A model generated the notes under the pieces. The model saw nothing but the letters and a program-made list of their open reading frames with translations, had not been told where the DNA came from and did no database searches. From positions 112,901-176,900 of the forward strand of contig JAHDGU010000011.1 in assembly GCA_020627535.1 (NCBI GenBank): a DNA stretch of 64,000 nt, in the 5' to 3' direction. This document shows positions 55,701-63,932 of this stretch, piece after piece. The stretch comes from Saprospiraceae bacterium (GTDB lineage: Bacteria; Bacteroidota; Bacteroidia; Chitinophagales; Saprospiraceae). Numbering within the stretch: position 1 is the stretch's first letter; each line of letters opens with the position of its first letter. Both the position numbers and the translations under genes were made by a program.

Positions 55701-55789
55701 ACCTCACACTCAGCTGGGCGCAGACTAGCTCCTCAGGCACAGCCTCCACGCTCAAAAAAGACAGCTATATCCTACTGACAAAAATCTAA
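52703..55789 (+). CDS. Giant secreted fibre protein with YadA-head-like repeats
   Basis: The 1028-residue protein starts with a signal peptide or lipoprotein signal (ISLILLFGVSLLSCIAQ). Features in order: a short N-terminal domain (about 20-155), repeats of the type PAGFADN(V/I)DN, then YadA-head-like units (SIGEQALNNLSGSGTENVAI, GSIAIGVGAMRSST), then repeated S-GNVGIG(V/L)-SP blocks, and a C-terminal beta-rich domain ending SSSGTASTLKKDSYIL. It would trimerise as a surface fibre or tail fibre. The ATG at 52703 overlaps the preceding TGA, so it is translated coupled. Its architecture is close to the host gene at 10455-12074. Confidence 0.7.
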   Translation: MKRISLILLFGVSLLSCIAQVKNQMNGTLQIQSYQQLSADTFEIAGYFNDLSGNYSMTQIDSADQIWDGGCQIWEIKEVTQLFPVLVLKVTRQDTALTYPSLGLSVCFRPTATYKYPLVTVGLPEKLERCIENHQVILFDELSLIGGGGASHWDSIVGKPPGFADNIDNVNDADSDPNNEIETWSTLAGIPAGFADNVDNVIDNDWTVSGSIMYSAVPGNVGIGLSGPQTPLHLLGTFRFDGGGSGYMDLKNTLGEFQFEVSDGFDNSTLLGMTPTGEMVLYLPNSATKNYLVNTGSGYAEWGDISWNDLTDVPAGFADNTDDGGFWTYLTDGIYYTEQIRNTSSGTASIGNYALDIQGGFQLRTDQNATSLSIGEQALNNLSGSGTENVAIGRYAGINVTNQDMNTFVGTYAGHAATYPDQFAGDNTMIGSEAGQSVHSEGDNTFLGVQAGSTSQTDTLDGSIAIGVGAMRSSTMRNSIAIGNGAAQNKTLDGIFIGTGTGGNSSNQFDSVIVIGNDAEPEMDREIILDFEGRSQQLRSGHYRWDIDQDTTGHTGHVMTLAADGQLRLAEASGSGADADWTISGNDMHSAVSGNVGIGVSSPARKLHISTVGESTGGVVRLESDDTYDAKFEFWENGAETWEMGVDESESDLFKIASPDFGANQFNLTKGGRLGLGIGSPSESIHVKTQSSAVLLLEADSDNVNEADVARIEFSQDGGSVTALVGFGSNVNDFRVGNLHANGQLELYSGGAREMVIDIEGKVGIGTDNPSSTLNVVNNGASGVVNQSTGAAGKVMTTRTDGVWIGLVSGGNTPTLLFENGEDFAISEANADDTPYDATYSSLNQRVKVVAGGNVAIGSHTPSTKLDVDGQIRMRGGSPSLGSYMTSDASGVASWDQRQISATKSADESITSDATLNTDADFTCALEANTTYRFEAYMRSNSVATQIEMDFAVPSGASLYFKSNNTGAELSDAFSFDISGGADLADVLRGVLVVGATAGDLTLSWAQTSSSGTASTLKKDSYILLTKI

Positions 55790-55810
55790 TAACTAGCAAA
55801 AAGCACAGTC

Positions 55811-56239
55811 ATGCCAAATCAAATACCACTCGTCAACGGCGAAGCCTTTTCATTTAGCCAGATCTCGATCGAGCTACTCGGCTATGAGCCTGTGGGTATC
55901 ACTGCGATCAGCTATAAGAAGACGCAGGAGAAAGAAAACATCTACGGCCTGGGTGAGAAGCCAGTGGCCAGAGGACGTGGCACTAAGGTGCTGGAGGGCA
56001 GCATCACCATGCTGGCCAATGAGATCATCAAGCTCCAGGAGTTTGCTCCAGCTGGTGGTGATATCATGGATATACCACCATTTAACATACAGGTGAGCTA
56101 CACACGTGGTGATGTCATCGTGACAGATGTGCTGCGCAAGTGTGAGTTTACAGAAGACCCGAGAGAGTCAAGTCAAGGAGATATGTCCATCGAGGTAGAA
56201 GTGCCTCTGGTGATCGGAGATATCGAGTTCGGAAGATAG
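55811..56239 (+). CDS. Tail tube protein
   Basis: The 142-residue beta-rich protein (LVNGEAFSFSQISIELLGYE, KVLEGSITMLANEI, SYTRGDVIVTDVLRKCEFTE, then EVEVPLVIGDIEF) has the strand pattern of tail tube proteins and the right location between sheath and the frameshifted chaperone gene. A terminator follows. Confidence 0.75.
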   Translation: MPNQIPLVNGEAFSFSQISIELLGYEPVGITAISYKKTQEKENIYGLGEKPVARGRGTKVLEGSITMLANEIIKLQEFAPAGGDIMDIPPFNIQVSYTRGDVIVTDVLRKCEFTEDPRESSQGDMSIEVEVPLVIGDIEFGR

Positions 56240-56254
56240 TACAGTTGGGAATTT

Positions 56255-56304
56255 GGTGCCGAGGTGGAGTCATGTATTAATGGTTTTTCGCCTCGGTGCC
56301 TTTT
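56255..56304 (+). terminator. Hairpin terminator after the tube gene
   Basis: GGTGCCGAGG (56255-56264) pairs with CCTCGGTGCC (56291-56300), including two G-T pairs, followed by TTTT. It may lower expression of the chaperone and downstream genes relative to the abundant tube and sheath. Confidence 0.7.
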
Positions 56305-56332
56305 CACATTCATTCAATAAAATCAAAGGGAG

Positions 56333-56641
56333 ATGGGAGAAGAAGAAACACTATCGGAGCAAGAGAAGCTCATCAAAAAGCTGAAAGACAAGCACGGCGA
56401 TATCATCAGTATGAGCGTCGCTGGACATGAGCTATACTTCAAGAAGCCAGATATGCCCACCATGAGTGCGGTGATGAGCAAGATGCAGGCCGATCCGCTA
56501 CAGGCGACAAAGCTGATGGCGGTGAATTGCCTCATAGAAGGGCCAAAAGAAGTGCTAGAGGATGTATCCATCCTCATGAGCATCGCACCTCATGTCAATG
56601 ATCTGATCGAAACCCTAGAGGTAGAGGTAAAAAAGTGCTAG
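56333..56641 (+). CDS. Tail assembly chaperone, short form
   Basis: The 102-residue product (helical, acidic start, centre with DMPTMSAVMSKMQADPLQAT) is the upstream reading frame of a chaperone pair, placed between tube and tape-measure genes as lambda G/GT or Mu gp41/42. It ends with ..EVEVKKC just after a slippery AAAAAAG. Confidence 0.75.
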   Translation: MGEEETLSEQEKLIKKLKDKHGDIISMSVAGHELYFKKPDMPTMSAVMSKMQADPLQATKLMAVNCLIEGPKEVLEDVSILMSIAPHVNDLIETLEVEVKKC

Positions 56642-56814
56642 CTGCTACCAAGATCAATGCTGGTAGCAATATGATCACAGAGGGCAATGCGCTGATCAGA
56701 TTTTTCCTCAAGCAAGATCCCTCACAGATGGACATACAGCGGTGGTGCGAAAGCGTCAATGCTGTGAATTATGGAATAGAATTTATCATCAAATTAATCA
56801 AAGGAAAGTCATGA
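56333..56814 (+). CDS. Tail assembly chaperone, -1 frameshifted long form
   Basis: A -1 shift at A-AAA-AAG (56629-56635) joins the first 101 codons to a second frame that stays open for 59 codons to TGA 56814: VLAATKINAGSNMITEGNAL ... FIIKLIKGKS. The second frame has no start of its own and its stop overlaps the next ATG (TCATGA). Both points show it is coding. The 160-residue fusion is the counterpart of lambda GT, needed with the short form at a set ratio to fold and load the tape measure. Confidence 0.85.
56629..56635 (+). promoter_or_regulatory. Programmed -1 ribosomal frameshift site
   Basis: The heptamer AAAAAAG has the zero-frame phasing A-AAA-AAG, the strongest bacterial -1 slippery site. 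The stop TAG of the zero frame follows three bases later. Confidence 0.85.
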
Positions 56815-57197
56815 AGAAGGAACTGTTGAAGGAAGCACTAAGTGCAGCACTCGATCTCTATGAGGACATAGAGCAAGTGCTAGAGGATGGAAAGATAAGC
56901 GCAGTCGAGTGGCCAGCCGTAGGCATCGCCATGACGCAGGTGCCCGGTGTGGTCAATAGTGGGCGTATCGCTCTGGCGGAGCTGCGATCGGGACTGGATC
57001 CAGACATGGCTGTGCAGATCACAGAGGAGATCGCACTAGACTTTGACCTCAACGATGATGAAGTCGAAGAGCGTATCGAAGATATCCTACAGTACATGGC
57101 GCGTATCTACAGATGGGTCATGGATGGTATTGATCTCTTCAGAGATATCAAGGTCGATTTCTTCCAGCCGAATGAAGAAGTCCTCGAAGCTGCCTAG
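56811..57197 (+). CDS. Tail-region protein of unknown function
   Basis: The 128-residue acidic, helical protein (MKKELLKEALSAALDLYED ... WVMDGIDLFRDIKVDF) starts with an ATGA overlap to the frameshifted chaperone and ends with a one-base overlap (TAGTG) to the tape-measure gene. It may be another assembly chaperone. No family recognised. Confidence 0.5.
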   Translation: MKKELLKEALSAALDLYEDIEQVLEDGKISAVEWPAVGIAMTQVPGVVNSGRIALAELRSGLDPDMAVQITEEIALDFDLNDDEVEERIEDILQYMARIYRWVMDGIDLFRDIKVDFFQPNEEVLEAA

Positions 57198-59215
57198 TGA
57201 ACACGCGCGGTGTCACATATAAGATTGAGATCCTTGAGAGACTAAATGCCGTCAAGCGGAAGTTTGACAAGTTTCTCGATGGCAACACGAGCAAGTTTGG
57301 TAAGCTCAACAAGCGGATCGCTGAGAGCCAAAAGCCGATGATGAAGCTGGCGGCTCAGAGTAAGAAAATATCTGCTCGTGGAGTCGATAAACTTTACCGC
57401 GCCGTCGATGGCCTGCCCAAAGATGTGCGCGCCGTCTCCAGGGAATTTGATCTGCTATATGATCGCACTGCGCACAAGATGCAGCGTCTCAGCATGAAGC
57501 TGCAAAAGAACTTCAGAGATATCAGCAAGGGTAGTCAGCGCATGAATGCCAAGGGCGGACGCGCAGGTAAAGCTGGTGGTAGTGGCATGGCTGGCGGTAT
57601 GGGAATGCTCAAAGGAGCTGGTGCTGCAGGTCTAGGAATCGCAGCCGTGGCTAGTACACAGAGACTATTTTCGATGGCCAGCAACTCACAGAGGGCCATG
57701 ACAGATACCTTGGCAGAGTTTGAGCGATACGAGGCGGTCCTGAGCAATAGCCTGGGCAGCGATAGTGCCGCTCAGCAAGTCATGCGCCAGATCTCAGACT
57801 TTGCTACCAAGACACCTTTTCAAGTGGGAGAGCTGACCGATAGCTGGGTGAGGTTGACCAATCAGGGTTTCAGTCCTAATATGAAAGAAATGATGAAGCT
57901 CAGCGATATCGCAGCTTCAACAGGTAAAGACTTTACACAGCTCAGTGAGGCGATCCTAGACGCTAAGACATTTGAGTTTGAACGACTCAAGGAGTTCGGT
58001 ATCAGAGCCAAGAAGGACGGCGATAAAATCAAGTTCACCTTCAAGGGTCAAGAGACACAAGTGGCTGCTACCGATGATGCGATACAGAAGTACCTTCTAA
58101 GCTTGGGAGATCTGGAAGGTGTGCAGGGAGCCAGCTCCAAGATCATGGCCACTACAGGTGGTATGATGAGCAATCTCAATGATAAGCTGATCTACTTCCG
58201 GAAGCGGATGGGCGATGCGCTCAAGCCTGTCATTCAGGCCAAGCTACAAGTCAAAGGGCTCGTGCTTGATAGTCTGATGGGGCTTGCTGATTGGCTACAA
58301 AGCAATCAGGCACTGGTGCAGAGATGGGCGGACAAGATGAAGGCTGGAGCTGTTAAGGCGATAGCAGCTTTTCAGGGCGTGGTGTATAAGGTGCGCGAGT
58401 GGTTTTTCGTGCATCGTGAGAAGATCAGTGCGGTGATGGGTTGGGTTAGGATGCTGACTGGCTGGATTCAAGATTACTACCGATTTAATGTGCAAGTCTG
58501 GAAAGGAGCTGGTCAAGTCTTATCGCGGTATGTTCATTTTCTTTATGAAAAGGGCAAGGATATAGGCCAGTGGATCGCAGCAAAGATTCAGTGGTTTCGA
58601 GAGCTCAGAGATAAGATTATCGGCTTCTTCTCCAACATCAAGGACGGTATCGCAGACATGGTGCAGAAGCTCAAGGATAGTACACTGGGTAAGATCATCA
58701 TGAAGCTCGTAGATCTAGCAACAAAGGCGCGGGAGATGATCGGAGGCATCGGTAGCGGTGCTGTAGACCAGATCAAAAAGACAGCTGCCAAGCTCAATCC
58801 ATTCAGACCTCTCATCAAGGGTGTCAAGAGCCTATATCATGAGGAGAAAGAGTTATATGGCCAAAGGCAAGAAGAAATCAGTCGCCAAAAGGATCTCTTT
58901 GCAGCTCAAGAAAAAACACGTAAGGCGAATCTGAAGCTCGCTATGCAGCAAAAGGCATATGATCCCATAGCAGGCTCTACATCGAGTCCAGCAACGGACA
59001 GCCGAAGCTCGACAAATCCTATCAAGACATTCACCAACAATCTGGCAGGTGCGGCAGGTGGTGCGATCAAGCATATCAATATCAATATCACCAAGCTCGT
59101 CGAGCACCTCAATGTGCACAGCGTCGATGGCTCACTGAGCCCCGGTGTGATCAAGAGAGAAATGGAAAAAGTACTCATTGCAGCGGTCAATGAAGTCAAT
59201 TATGACATGAGATGA
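57197..59215 (+). CDS. Tape measure protein
   Basis: The 672-residue product starts with a GTG and is rich in helix, with a basic coiled-coil N-terminus (about 10-125), a glycine-rich hydrophobic stretch (about 125-155, GMAGGMGMLKGAG), a tail-measure core with DKMKAGAVKAIAAFQGVV, and long amphipathic helices towards residue 600. Its position after the chaperone pair and before baseplate genes fits. It sets tail length; at 672 residues the tail would be about 100 nm by the usual 1.5 angstrom per residue rule. Confidence 0.85.
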   Translation: MNTRGVTYKIEILERLNAVKRKFDKFLDGNTSKFGKLNKRIAESQKPMMKLAAQSKKISARGVDKLYRAVDGLPKDVRAVSREFDLLYDRTAHKMQRLSMKLQKNFRDISKGSQRMNAKGGRAGKAGGSGMAGGMGMLKGAGAAGLGIAAVASTQRLFSMASNSQRAMTDTLAEFERYEAVLSNSLGSDSAAQQVMRQISDFATKTPFQVGELTDSWVRLTNQGFSPNMKEMMKLSDIAASTGKDFTQLSEAILDAKTFEFERLKEFGIRAKKDGDKIKFTFKGQETQVAATDDAIQKYLLSLGDLEGVQGASSKIMATTGGMMSNLNDKLIYFRKRMGDALKPVIQAKLQVKGLVLDSLMGLADWLQSNQALVQRWADKMKAGAVKAIAAFQGVVYKVREWFFVHREKISAVMGWVRMLTGWIQDYYRFNVQVWKGAGQVLSRYVHFLYEKGKDIGQWIAAKIQWFRELRDKIIGFFSNIKDGIADMVQKLKDSTLGKIIMKLVDLATKAREMIGGIGSGAVDQIKKTAAKLNPFRPLIKGVKSLYHEEKELYGQRQEEISRQKDLFAAQEKTRKANLKLAMQQKAYDPIAGSTSSPATDSRSSTNPIKTFTNNLAGAAGGAIKHININITKLVEHLNVHSVDGSLSPGVIKREMEKVLIAAVNEVNYDMR

Positions 59216-59688
59216 GTAATCACCTGAGCATAGCACCATCTGCCGAGAAGCGACTGAGTATGCTGGGCACACCGGTCTTCTCAGATCTGCTGCTGAAAAG
59301 AGAGGCCGACAGCGATCAGGAAGGATTCTATATGGACTCTGTGCTCTTGACAGTGTCACAGCAAAAGAACATCGTCACCACAGCCGTCCAGGGACGTGCT
59401 GGCACGGTGAAGGAATACATCAGCGACGGTGACTACTCTGTCAGCATTGACTGCAAGGTGGTATCGGACAGCGACTATCCAGAATCAGAGATAAAGAAAC
59501 TGATCGCTATACTCAAGGAGCCAGATAGCTTGGTGGTGGTGAGCAAATTTCTCAATGAGTTTTTTGAAATTCAGAAATTGGTGATAACCAATTATTCAGC
59601 CGCTCAACAAGCTGGTCGAGAACGTCAGCAAGACTTTCAGATCGAGGCCATCAGTGATACAGACTTTATTGCGCAGATAGAATTATGA
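59212..59688 (+). CDS. Tail/baseplate protein (DUF6046-like)
   Basis: The 158-residue beta-rich protein (MDSVLLTVSQQKNIVTTAVQ ... YISDGDYSVSIDCKVV) follows the tape measure with a 4-bp overlap, where Bacteroidota phages place a DUF6046-like tail protein acting like the Mu gp43 DNA-circulation/hub neighbour. Identification is by position and general pattern. Confidence 0.55.
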   Translation: MSNHLSIAPSAEKRLSMLGTPVFSDLLLKREADSDQEGFYMDSVLLTVSQQKNIVTTAVQGRAGTVKEYISDGDYSVSIDCKVVSDSDYPESEIKKLIAILKEPDSLVVVSKFLNEFFEIQKLVITNYSAAQQAGRERQQDFQIEAISDTDFIAQIEL

Positions 59689-60623
59689 AAAGGCTGAGCT
59701 GTTATATCACTATCGGTTCCTTTGCATTCACGCAAGTGGTCAATGTCAACGTGCAAAGCAGTTGGGACACACTGACAGACACCAGTGAGATATCGCTTCC
59801 GCGAAAATTGAAGTGGCAAGGCGAAGACATCAGAAACCTCATCAAGCGAGGTATGCCAGTCAAAGTACAGCTCGGATATGATGACCAGCTGGAATCCGTA
59901 TTTGAAGGCTATGTGACCAAAATACACAGCTCAGTACCGATGAAGATCGAGTGCCAAGATGAGATGTGGCAACTGAAACAAACGACAGTGACTAAGAGCT
60001 ATCCCAATGTGGATCTCAAGACACTGATTCAAGATACTACCTCTCTCAACACCTTTGAGGCTCCAGACTTAGGTCTGGGGCCTTTTCGTCTATCTGAGAT
60101 CACACCAGCGGCGATGCTGGAGTACATCAAAGAGACCTACTACCAGAAGGCATTCTTTCGAGATGGAACGCTTTACGTTGGTTTATCTCACTTCTACAAA
60201 CTATATGATCCACAGGTGAAGATCTTCGACATGCAGCATAATGTAGTGAGTCATGATTTGACCTATGAGATCGCAGAAGATCAAAAGATCAAGCTCAAGG
60301 CTGTGATCATCAATGAAGGCAATGAGAGGATCGAGCTAGAATACGGAGATCCGGACGGTGAGCAGCGTACACTGTACTACTACAACGTCTCACAGGCAGA
60401 TGTAGAAGCCGTGGCCAGTGAGGAGATCCAAAGAATGAAATACGACGGTTACAAAGGCAGTCTGACTGCCTTTGGTGAACCTTTTGTACAGCATGGTGAC
60501 ATCATCGAGATCCGGGATGCGACATATCCTGAACGCACTGGTAGATACCGCGTGAAGAGCGTAGAGTACAATTTTGGACAAGACGGCTATCGTCAAAATA
60601 TTGAGCTACATGAGCGAAATTAA
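59685..60623 (+). CDS. Baseplate hub protein (Mu gp44/gpD-like)
   Basis: The 312-residue product has the layout of late-control gpD/gp44 hub proteins: an N-terminal beta domain (WDTLTDTSEISLPRKLKW, VKVQLGYDDQLESVFEGYVT), a middle part, and a C-terminal domain ending TYPERTGRYRVKSVEYNFGQ with GYRQNIELHER. It connects tube and spike. Overlaps its neighbours by 4 and 14 bp. Confidence 0.75.
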   Translation: MKRLSCYITIGSFAFTQVVNVNVQSSWDTLTDTSEISLPRKLKWQGEDIRNLIKRGMPVKVQLGYDDQLESVFEGYVTKIHSSVPMKIECQDEMWQLKQTTVTKSYPNVDLKTLIQDTTSLNTFEAPDLGLGPFRLSEITPAAMLEYIKETYYQKAFFRDGTLYVGLSHFYKLYDPQVKIFDMQHNVVSHDLTYEIAEDQKIKLKAVIINEGNERIELEYGDPDGEQRTLYYYNVSQADVEAVASEEIQRMKYDGYKGSLTAFGEPFVQHGDIIEIRDATYPERTGRYRVKSVEYNFGQDGYRQNIELHERN

Positions 60624-61161
60624 ACGCGCCATACAACAGCTCAGTAAGTCACCTGAAGACTTTCAAAGTATCATTGCTACAGTGCTTGAAGTACGTCCAG
60701 CTGATCGTGTGATCGATGTACAGCCTAGAAATAGCAAAGCAGCGATTTACTCTGTGCGGCTACAATCAGTGGTAAAGGGCGATACGGGCTTCGTGGCCAT
60801 TCCCAAGGTCGGTAGCGATGTGATAGTGAGCTTCATCAGCAACACACTTGCCTTTGTGGCCCTGTGCAGCGAGTATGAAAGAATAAATCTGGTCGTACCT
60901 AGTATGTCCATGTCTACTGAAGAGTTCGTGTCCAATCTTGGATCGAGCAAGATCGAAGCTGATAGTGTGGAGGTGACGTCCAAAGATGGATTTAAGATCG
61001 AAACCGAATCAGAAAGCCTAAAGAATATCTGGGCAGAGTTGATCAGCATTCTCAATGCATTTCAGCTCTTGCATCCTCAAGGGCCAACGACTGGCATCGC
61101 TCCGCAGATAGCGACTCGATTAACATCATTAGAAACCCGTGTAAACACCATTCTCAAGTAG
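60610..61161 (+). CDS. Baseplate spike/assembly protein (gpV/gp45-like)
   Basis: The 183-residue product (ATG 60610; the frame starts at 60574) has an OB-fold-like N-terminal part (FQSIIATVLEVRPADRVIDV, GFVAIPKVGSDVIVSFISN) and a C-terminal beta-rich, repetitive part that could form a trimeric beta-helix spike (KIEADSVEVTSKDGFKIETE). It pierces the outer membrane. Confidence 0.7.
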   Translation: MSEIKRAIQQLSKSPEDFQSIIATVLEVRPADRVIDVQPRNSKAAIYSVRLQSVVKGDTGFVAIPKVGSDVIVSFISNTLAFVALCSEYERINLVVPSMSMSTEEFVSNLGSSKIEADSVEVTSKDGFKIETESESLKNIWAELISILNAFQLLHPQGPTTGIAPQIATRLTSLETRVNTILK

Positions 61162-61166
61162 TTTAA

Positions 61167-61445
61167 ATGGCGCGCAAAGACATCATACTAGAGGACAATG
61201 ATCTCAAGATAGTCAATGGTGACTTCCTGGTGACTCAGAGTGACCTACAGCATGTGCGTCACATCCTAGAGGCCAATCAAGGGCAGTATAAGGAGCATCC
61301 GGTCATCGGTGTGGGTATCCGCAAGATGCTCAACGGAGTCATTGGCGGAAGTGAGCGCAGAGAGATATCAATCCATCTGACCGCTGACGGATACAGAGTG
61401 AGGAATATCGCATTTGAAGATGATAAACTGACGGTGGAGATATGA
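61167..61445 (+). CDS. Baseplate protein, gp25/gpW-like
   Basis: The 92-residue product (DLKIVNGDFLVTQSDLQHVR, ANQGQYKEHPVIGVGIRKML) resembles Mu gp46/T4 gp25-type wedge proteins. It overlaps the next gene by 4 bp. Confidence 0.65.
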   Translation: MARKDIILEDNDLKIVNGDFLVTQSDLQHVRHILEANQGQYKEHPVIGVGIRKMLNGVIGGSERREISIHLTADGYRVRNIAFEDDKLTVEI

Positions 61446-61666
61446 AGAAGACAATCACAGCTCCAGCAGGCCAGACCATCTTCGACGCGGCCATAAAGCA
61501 CTACGGTGACATTGCTGGCATATCTCAGATCATCGCAGACAATGAGGACATCAATACGCGGCCAGTGATCGAGCATACAGAACTCAAAATCGACATCAAT
61601 GCCATCGAGAACATCCCAGTAGTGAATTACTTCAATGGCCGCAATCAACAAATCGTAAGCTACTAG
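61442..61666 (+). CDS. LysM-like/tail protein X-type protein
   Basis: The 74-residue product has the LysM-like pattern QTIFDAAIKHYGDIAGISQI-IADN, as in gpX proteins of contractile tails, which bind the tube near the baseplate. It follows the gp25-like gene by overlap. Confidence 0.65.
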   Translation: MKKTITAPAGQTIFDAAIKHYGDIAGISQIIADNEDINTRPVIEHTELKIDINAIENIPVVNYFNGRNQQIVSY

Positions 61667-61670
61667 AGTC

Positions 61671-62522
61671 ATGGCACGCACAATACTTGAGATATACCAA
61701 GAGATCATCGATGAAAAAGAGACTCGCACGGCCTTGTCAGCCTTGCTACCAGCTGAAGAAACATCGCAGAATTTGCTCGATGATCTGACCAGCAATAGCA
61801 AGGTGGCCATTTGGCGGCTGTGGGCTTTCATCATTGCAGTGGCTCATCATGTGCATGAGACCTTCTTTGATCAATTTTTGATTGAGGCGCAGGCGATCGC
61901 TGATTCTGCTGTGCCTGGTACACCGCTCTGGTATAAGCAGACCATGCTTGATTTTCAGTATGGCGACTCGCTAGAAGAGATCGACGGGAGATTTCAATAT
62001 GAGCAGATAGATGAAGAGAAGAAGATCATCAAGAGGTGCTCGGTGGAAGAGCGCACAGATGGCGTGGTGGCGGTCAAGGTGGCCAAAGAGGATGACATGG
62101 AGCAACCTATACCACTGGAAGAGGCAGAGCGTCTGGCATTAAATAGCTATGCTGCTAAGCTCAAGTTCGCGGGTACGCTGCTCGTAGTGACAAGTATCGA
62201 TGCAGATCTGCTGCGAGCGACTTATAAGATTTACTATGATCCTCAAGTGCCACTTGGTGCTTTAAAAATCGATCTTCAAGAGGCTATAGATGAATTTCTA
62301 GCTGATGAGATTCCATTTGATGGAGAATTTATCGTGACCAGGTTCACGGATAAACTGCAAGCTGTCGAAGGTGTCGTTGATCCTGTTTTTCAAAGTGCAG
62401 AAAGCAAGCCTGCGAATTTTGGAAATTGGTCAGAGTTCGAGATTAAGACGGATAGTGCCGCTGGATGGTGGTTATGGGATCGTGGAGTTGCTGACATGTT
62501 TGAATTTATACCGAGCATATGA
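61671..62522 (+). CDS. Baseplate J-like protein (gp47-like)
   Basis: The 283-residue product has a helical start (ILEIYQEIIDEKETRTALSA), a mixed core with LWYKQTMLDFQYGD, and PLGALKIDLQEAIDEFLADE, as in Baseplate_J/gp47 wedge proteins. It is shorter than most J proteins. Overlaps the next gene by 4 bp. Confidence 0.65.
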   Translation: MARTILEIYQEIIDEKETRTALSALLPAEETSQNLLDDLTSNSKVAIWRLWAFIIAVAHHVHETFFDQFLIEAQAIADSAVPGTPLWYKQTMLDFQYGDSLEEIDGRFQYEQIDEEKKIIKRCSVEERTDGVVAVKVAKEDDMEQPIPLEEAERLALNSYAAKLKFAGTLLVVTSIDADLLRATYKIYYDPQVPLGALKIDLQEAIDEFLADEIPFDGEFIVTRFTDKLQAVEGVVDPVFQSAESKPANFGNWSEFEIKTDSAAGWWLWDRGVADMFEFIPSI

Positions 62523-63103
62523 GAGGATATAATTTAGCTGTCTATGAGTTTTTTCGTCATTTGATACCGAGCTTTTTACAAGGTATTGGTGGTATATTGA
62601 ATTGGGTCACTGGAGATGGTCAGATCTGGGTTGATGCGTCTGGTGATGCCTGGACTTCGACGACACAAAAGAATAGGCACATGCACTGGGTAGAGTGCAT
62701 GCTGAGACCACTCGTCTATGTCAATGCGAGTCTGGTAAATTTTGTCTTTCACATCAGATATAGGCTCTCAATAACTGGCCAGGTGATTTACTTGGAGAAG
62801 TATCTCAATGATCTGCACGACCCCACATTGCGCGAAATCTACATTAGTGATGATACGCAGACTGAGCAGTTTTTTCTATATCTCAAGCAGGACGATCGAG
62901 AGCACAGTTCGGTCAATCTCAAAGCTGACGGTGCAGCACCGTTATATCTATACAATAAGGCCAACTTCTTTAACGACAGATTTACGGTGTGGATACCGGA
63001 CCGCTATGTCTTGGATGACGTGTTTGAAAAGAGAATCCGCATTGCCGTAAATCGTTATAAAATAGCCGGGCCGACATACTCTGTGAAATCTTACACGCCA
63101 TGA
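62519..63103 (+). CDS. Baseplate/tail protein of gpI/gp48-type by position
   Basis: The 194-residue product (MRGYNLAVYEFFRHLIPSFL, VIYLEKYLNDLHDPTLREIY) has the acidic, aromatic composition and early Pro of wedge proteins that join J to the fibre. The family is not certain; position alone suggests the gp48/gpI role. It overlaps the fibre gene by 4 bp. Confidence 0.5.
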   Translation: MRGYNLAVYEFFRHLIPSFLQGIGGILNWVTGDGQIWVDASGDAWTSTTQKNRHMHWVECMLRPLVYVNASLVNFVFHIRYRLSITGQVIYLEKYLNDLHDPTLREIYISDDTQTEQFFLYLKQDDREHSSVNLKADGAAPLYLYNKANFFNDRFTVWIPDRYVLDDVFEKRIRIAVNRYKIAGPTYSVKSYTP

Positions 63104-63885
63104 ATTATCTGAGAATACCAAGCGGAGGAATGCCTTTTGAAGGTGATGATTTACTCTTTATGCAGGACGCTCTTTATGGAGGGATATTGGCCATTGCGAA
63201 TGCGCTGAGCAGTCAAGACCTCGGAGTCTTTGAGAATTACATCCTGTCCGGCTGTGAGATTGCTCATGACGGAAGCGGAGGCTCCATATCACCAGGCTGG
63301 ATAGTCGTTGAAGGCAAGCTGGTGTACTTTGCGGGCTATGACAATCCGAATTGGCCATACGCACTCGAGGATAGTTCGTTGAGCTTGAATATCAGCTATG
63401 ATCCAGCAGGCAATGAAGTCTTTGCAGATGCGATAAGCAAAGACACCTACGAGCTGCGAACGGCGATTTACAGAGAGTTTGAAAATGCTCCTATAGAAAT
63501 TAGGCTAGACAATCCAAAGAGGCTCGCAGATGTGCTCAAGGAGCGCGTAGGGCGTGAAGACTATGTGCGCATCGGTGGCACACTTGATGAAGCCAGTGGA
63601 CTCAAAGGACAGTACTCATTCAATAAGTGGGGTCACTTTGTGAGCTTCAAGCTGCAGGTAGATGAGTGGCCAGATGTAGGTGTGCATCCAGTAGTTGACA
63701 TACCAAATGAAATGGCAGGGCTCAACCCGCGCTCCGAGATTGTCACACGCAGCTTTTACAACGGCCTTGCGCTGACCAATGCACAGCTCCAGATCAGTAA
63801 TTCAGCGATTGAGCTGAAGGTTAATGATAGCGGTCTTGGGGCGAATCAGGTTACAATCGAACATGTTTACTGGACATTTGTATAG
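63100..63885 (+). CDS. Tail fibre-like protein
   Basis: The 261-residue product is the last gene of the tail operon. It has a short N-terminal attachment region (MPFEGDDLLFMQDALYGGIL) followed by Gly/Asn-rich beta-structure (GGSISPGWIVVEGKLVYFAG, NISYDPAGNEVF). A tail fibre or adaptor at the distal end of the baseplate fits. No adhesin domain of known type is seen. Confidence 0.6.
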   Translation: MNYLRIPSGGMPFEGDDLLFMQDALYGGILAIANALSSQDLGVFENYILSGCEIAHDGSGGSISPGWIVVEGKLVYFAGYDNPNWPYALEDSSLSLNISYDPAGNEVFADAISKDTYELRTAIYREFENAPIEIRLDNPKRLADVLKERVGREDYVRIGGTLDEASGLKGQYSFNKWGHFVSFKLQVDEWPDVGVHPVVDIPNEMAGLNPRSEIVTRSFYNGLALTNAQLQISNSAIELKVNDSGLGANQVTIEHVYWTFV

Positions 63886-63898
63886 TCGCTATTTTTGA

Positions 63899-63915
63899 TG
63901 TACAATTCGATTCAC
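63899..63915 (-). promoter_or_regulatory. Transposase-binding-like site R2
   Basis: TGTACAATTCGATTCAC is the inverted counterpart of L2, 14 bp after the fibre gene and about 22 bp from R1, as MuA sites R1 and R2 are spaced. Confidence 0.65.
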
Positions 63916-63919
63916 GTTT

Positions 63920-63932
63920 TGTGCACAATTCG
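63920..63932 (-). promoter_or_regulatory. Transposase-binding-like site R1
   Basis: TGTGCACAATTCG lies 16 bases inside the proposed right end, as L1 does inside the left end (17 bases), in inverted orientation. Confidence 0.65.
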
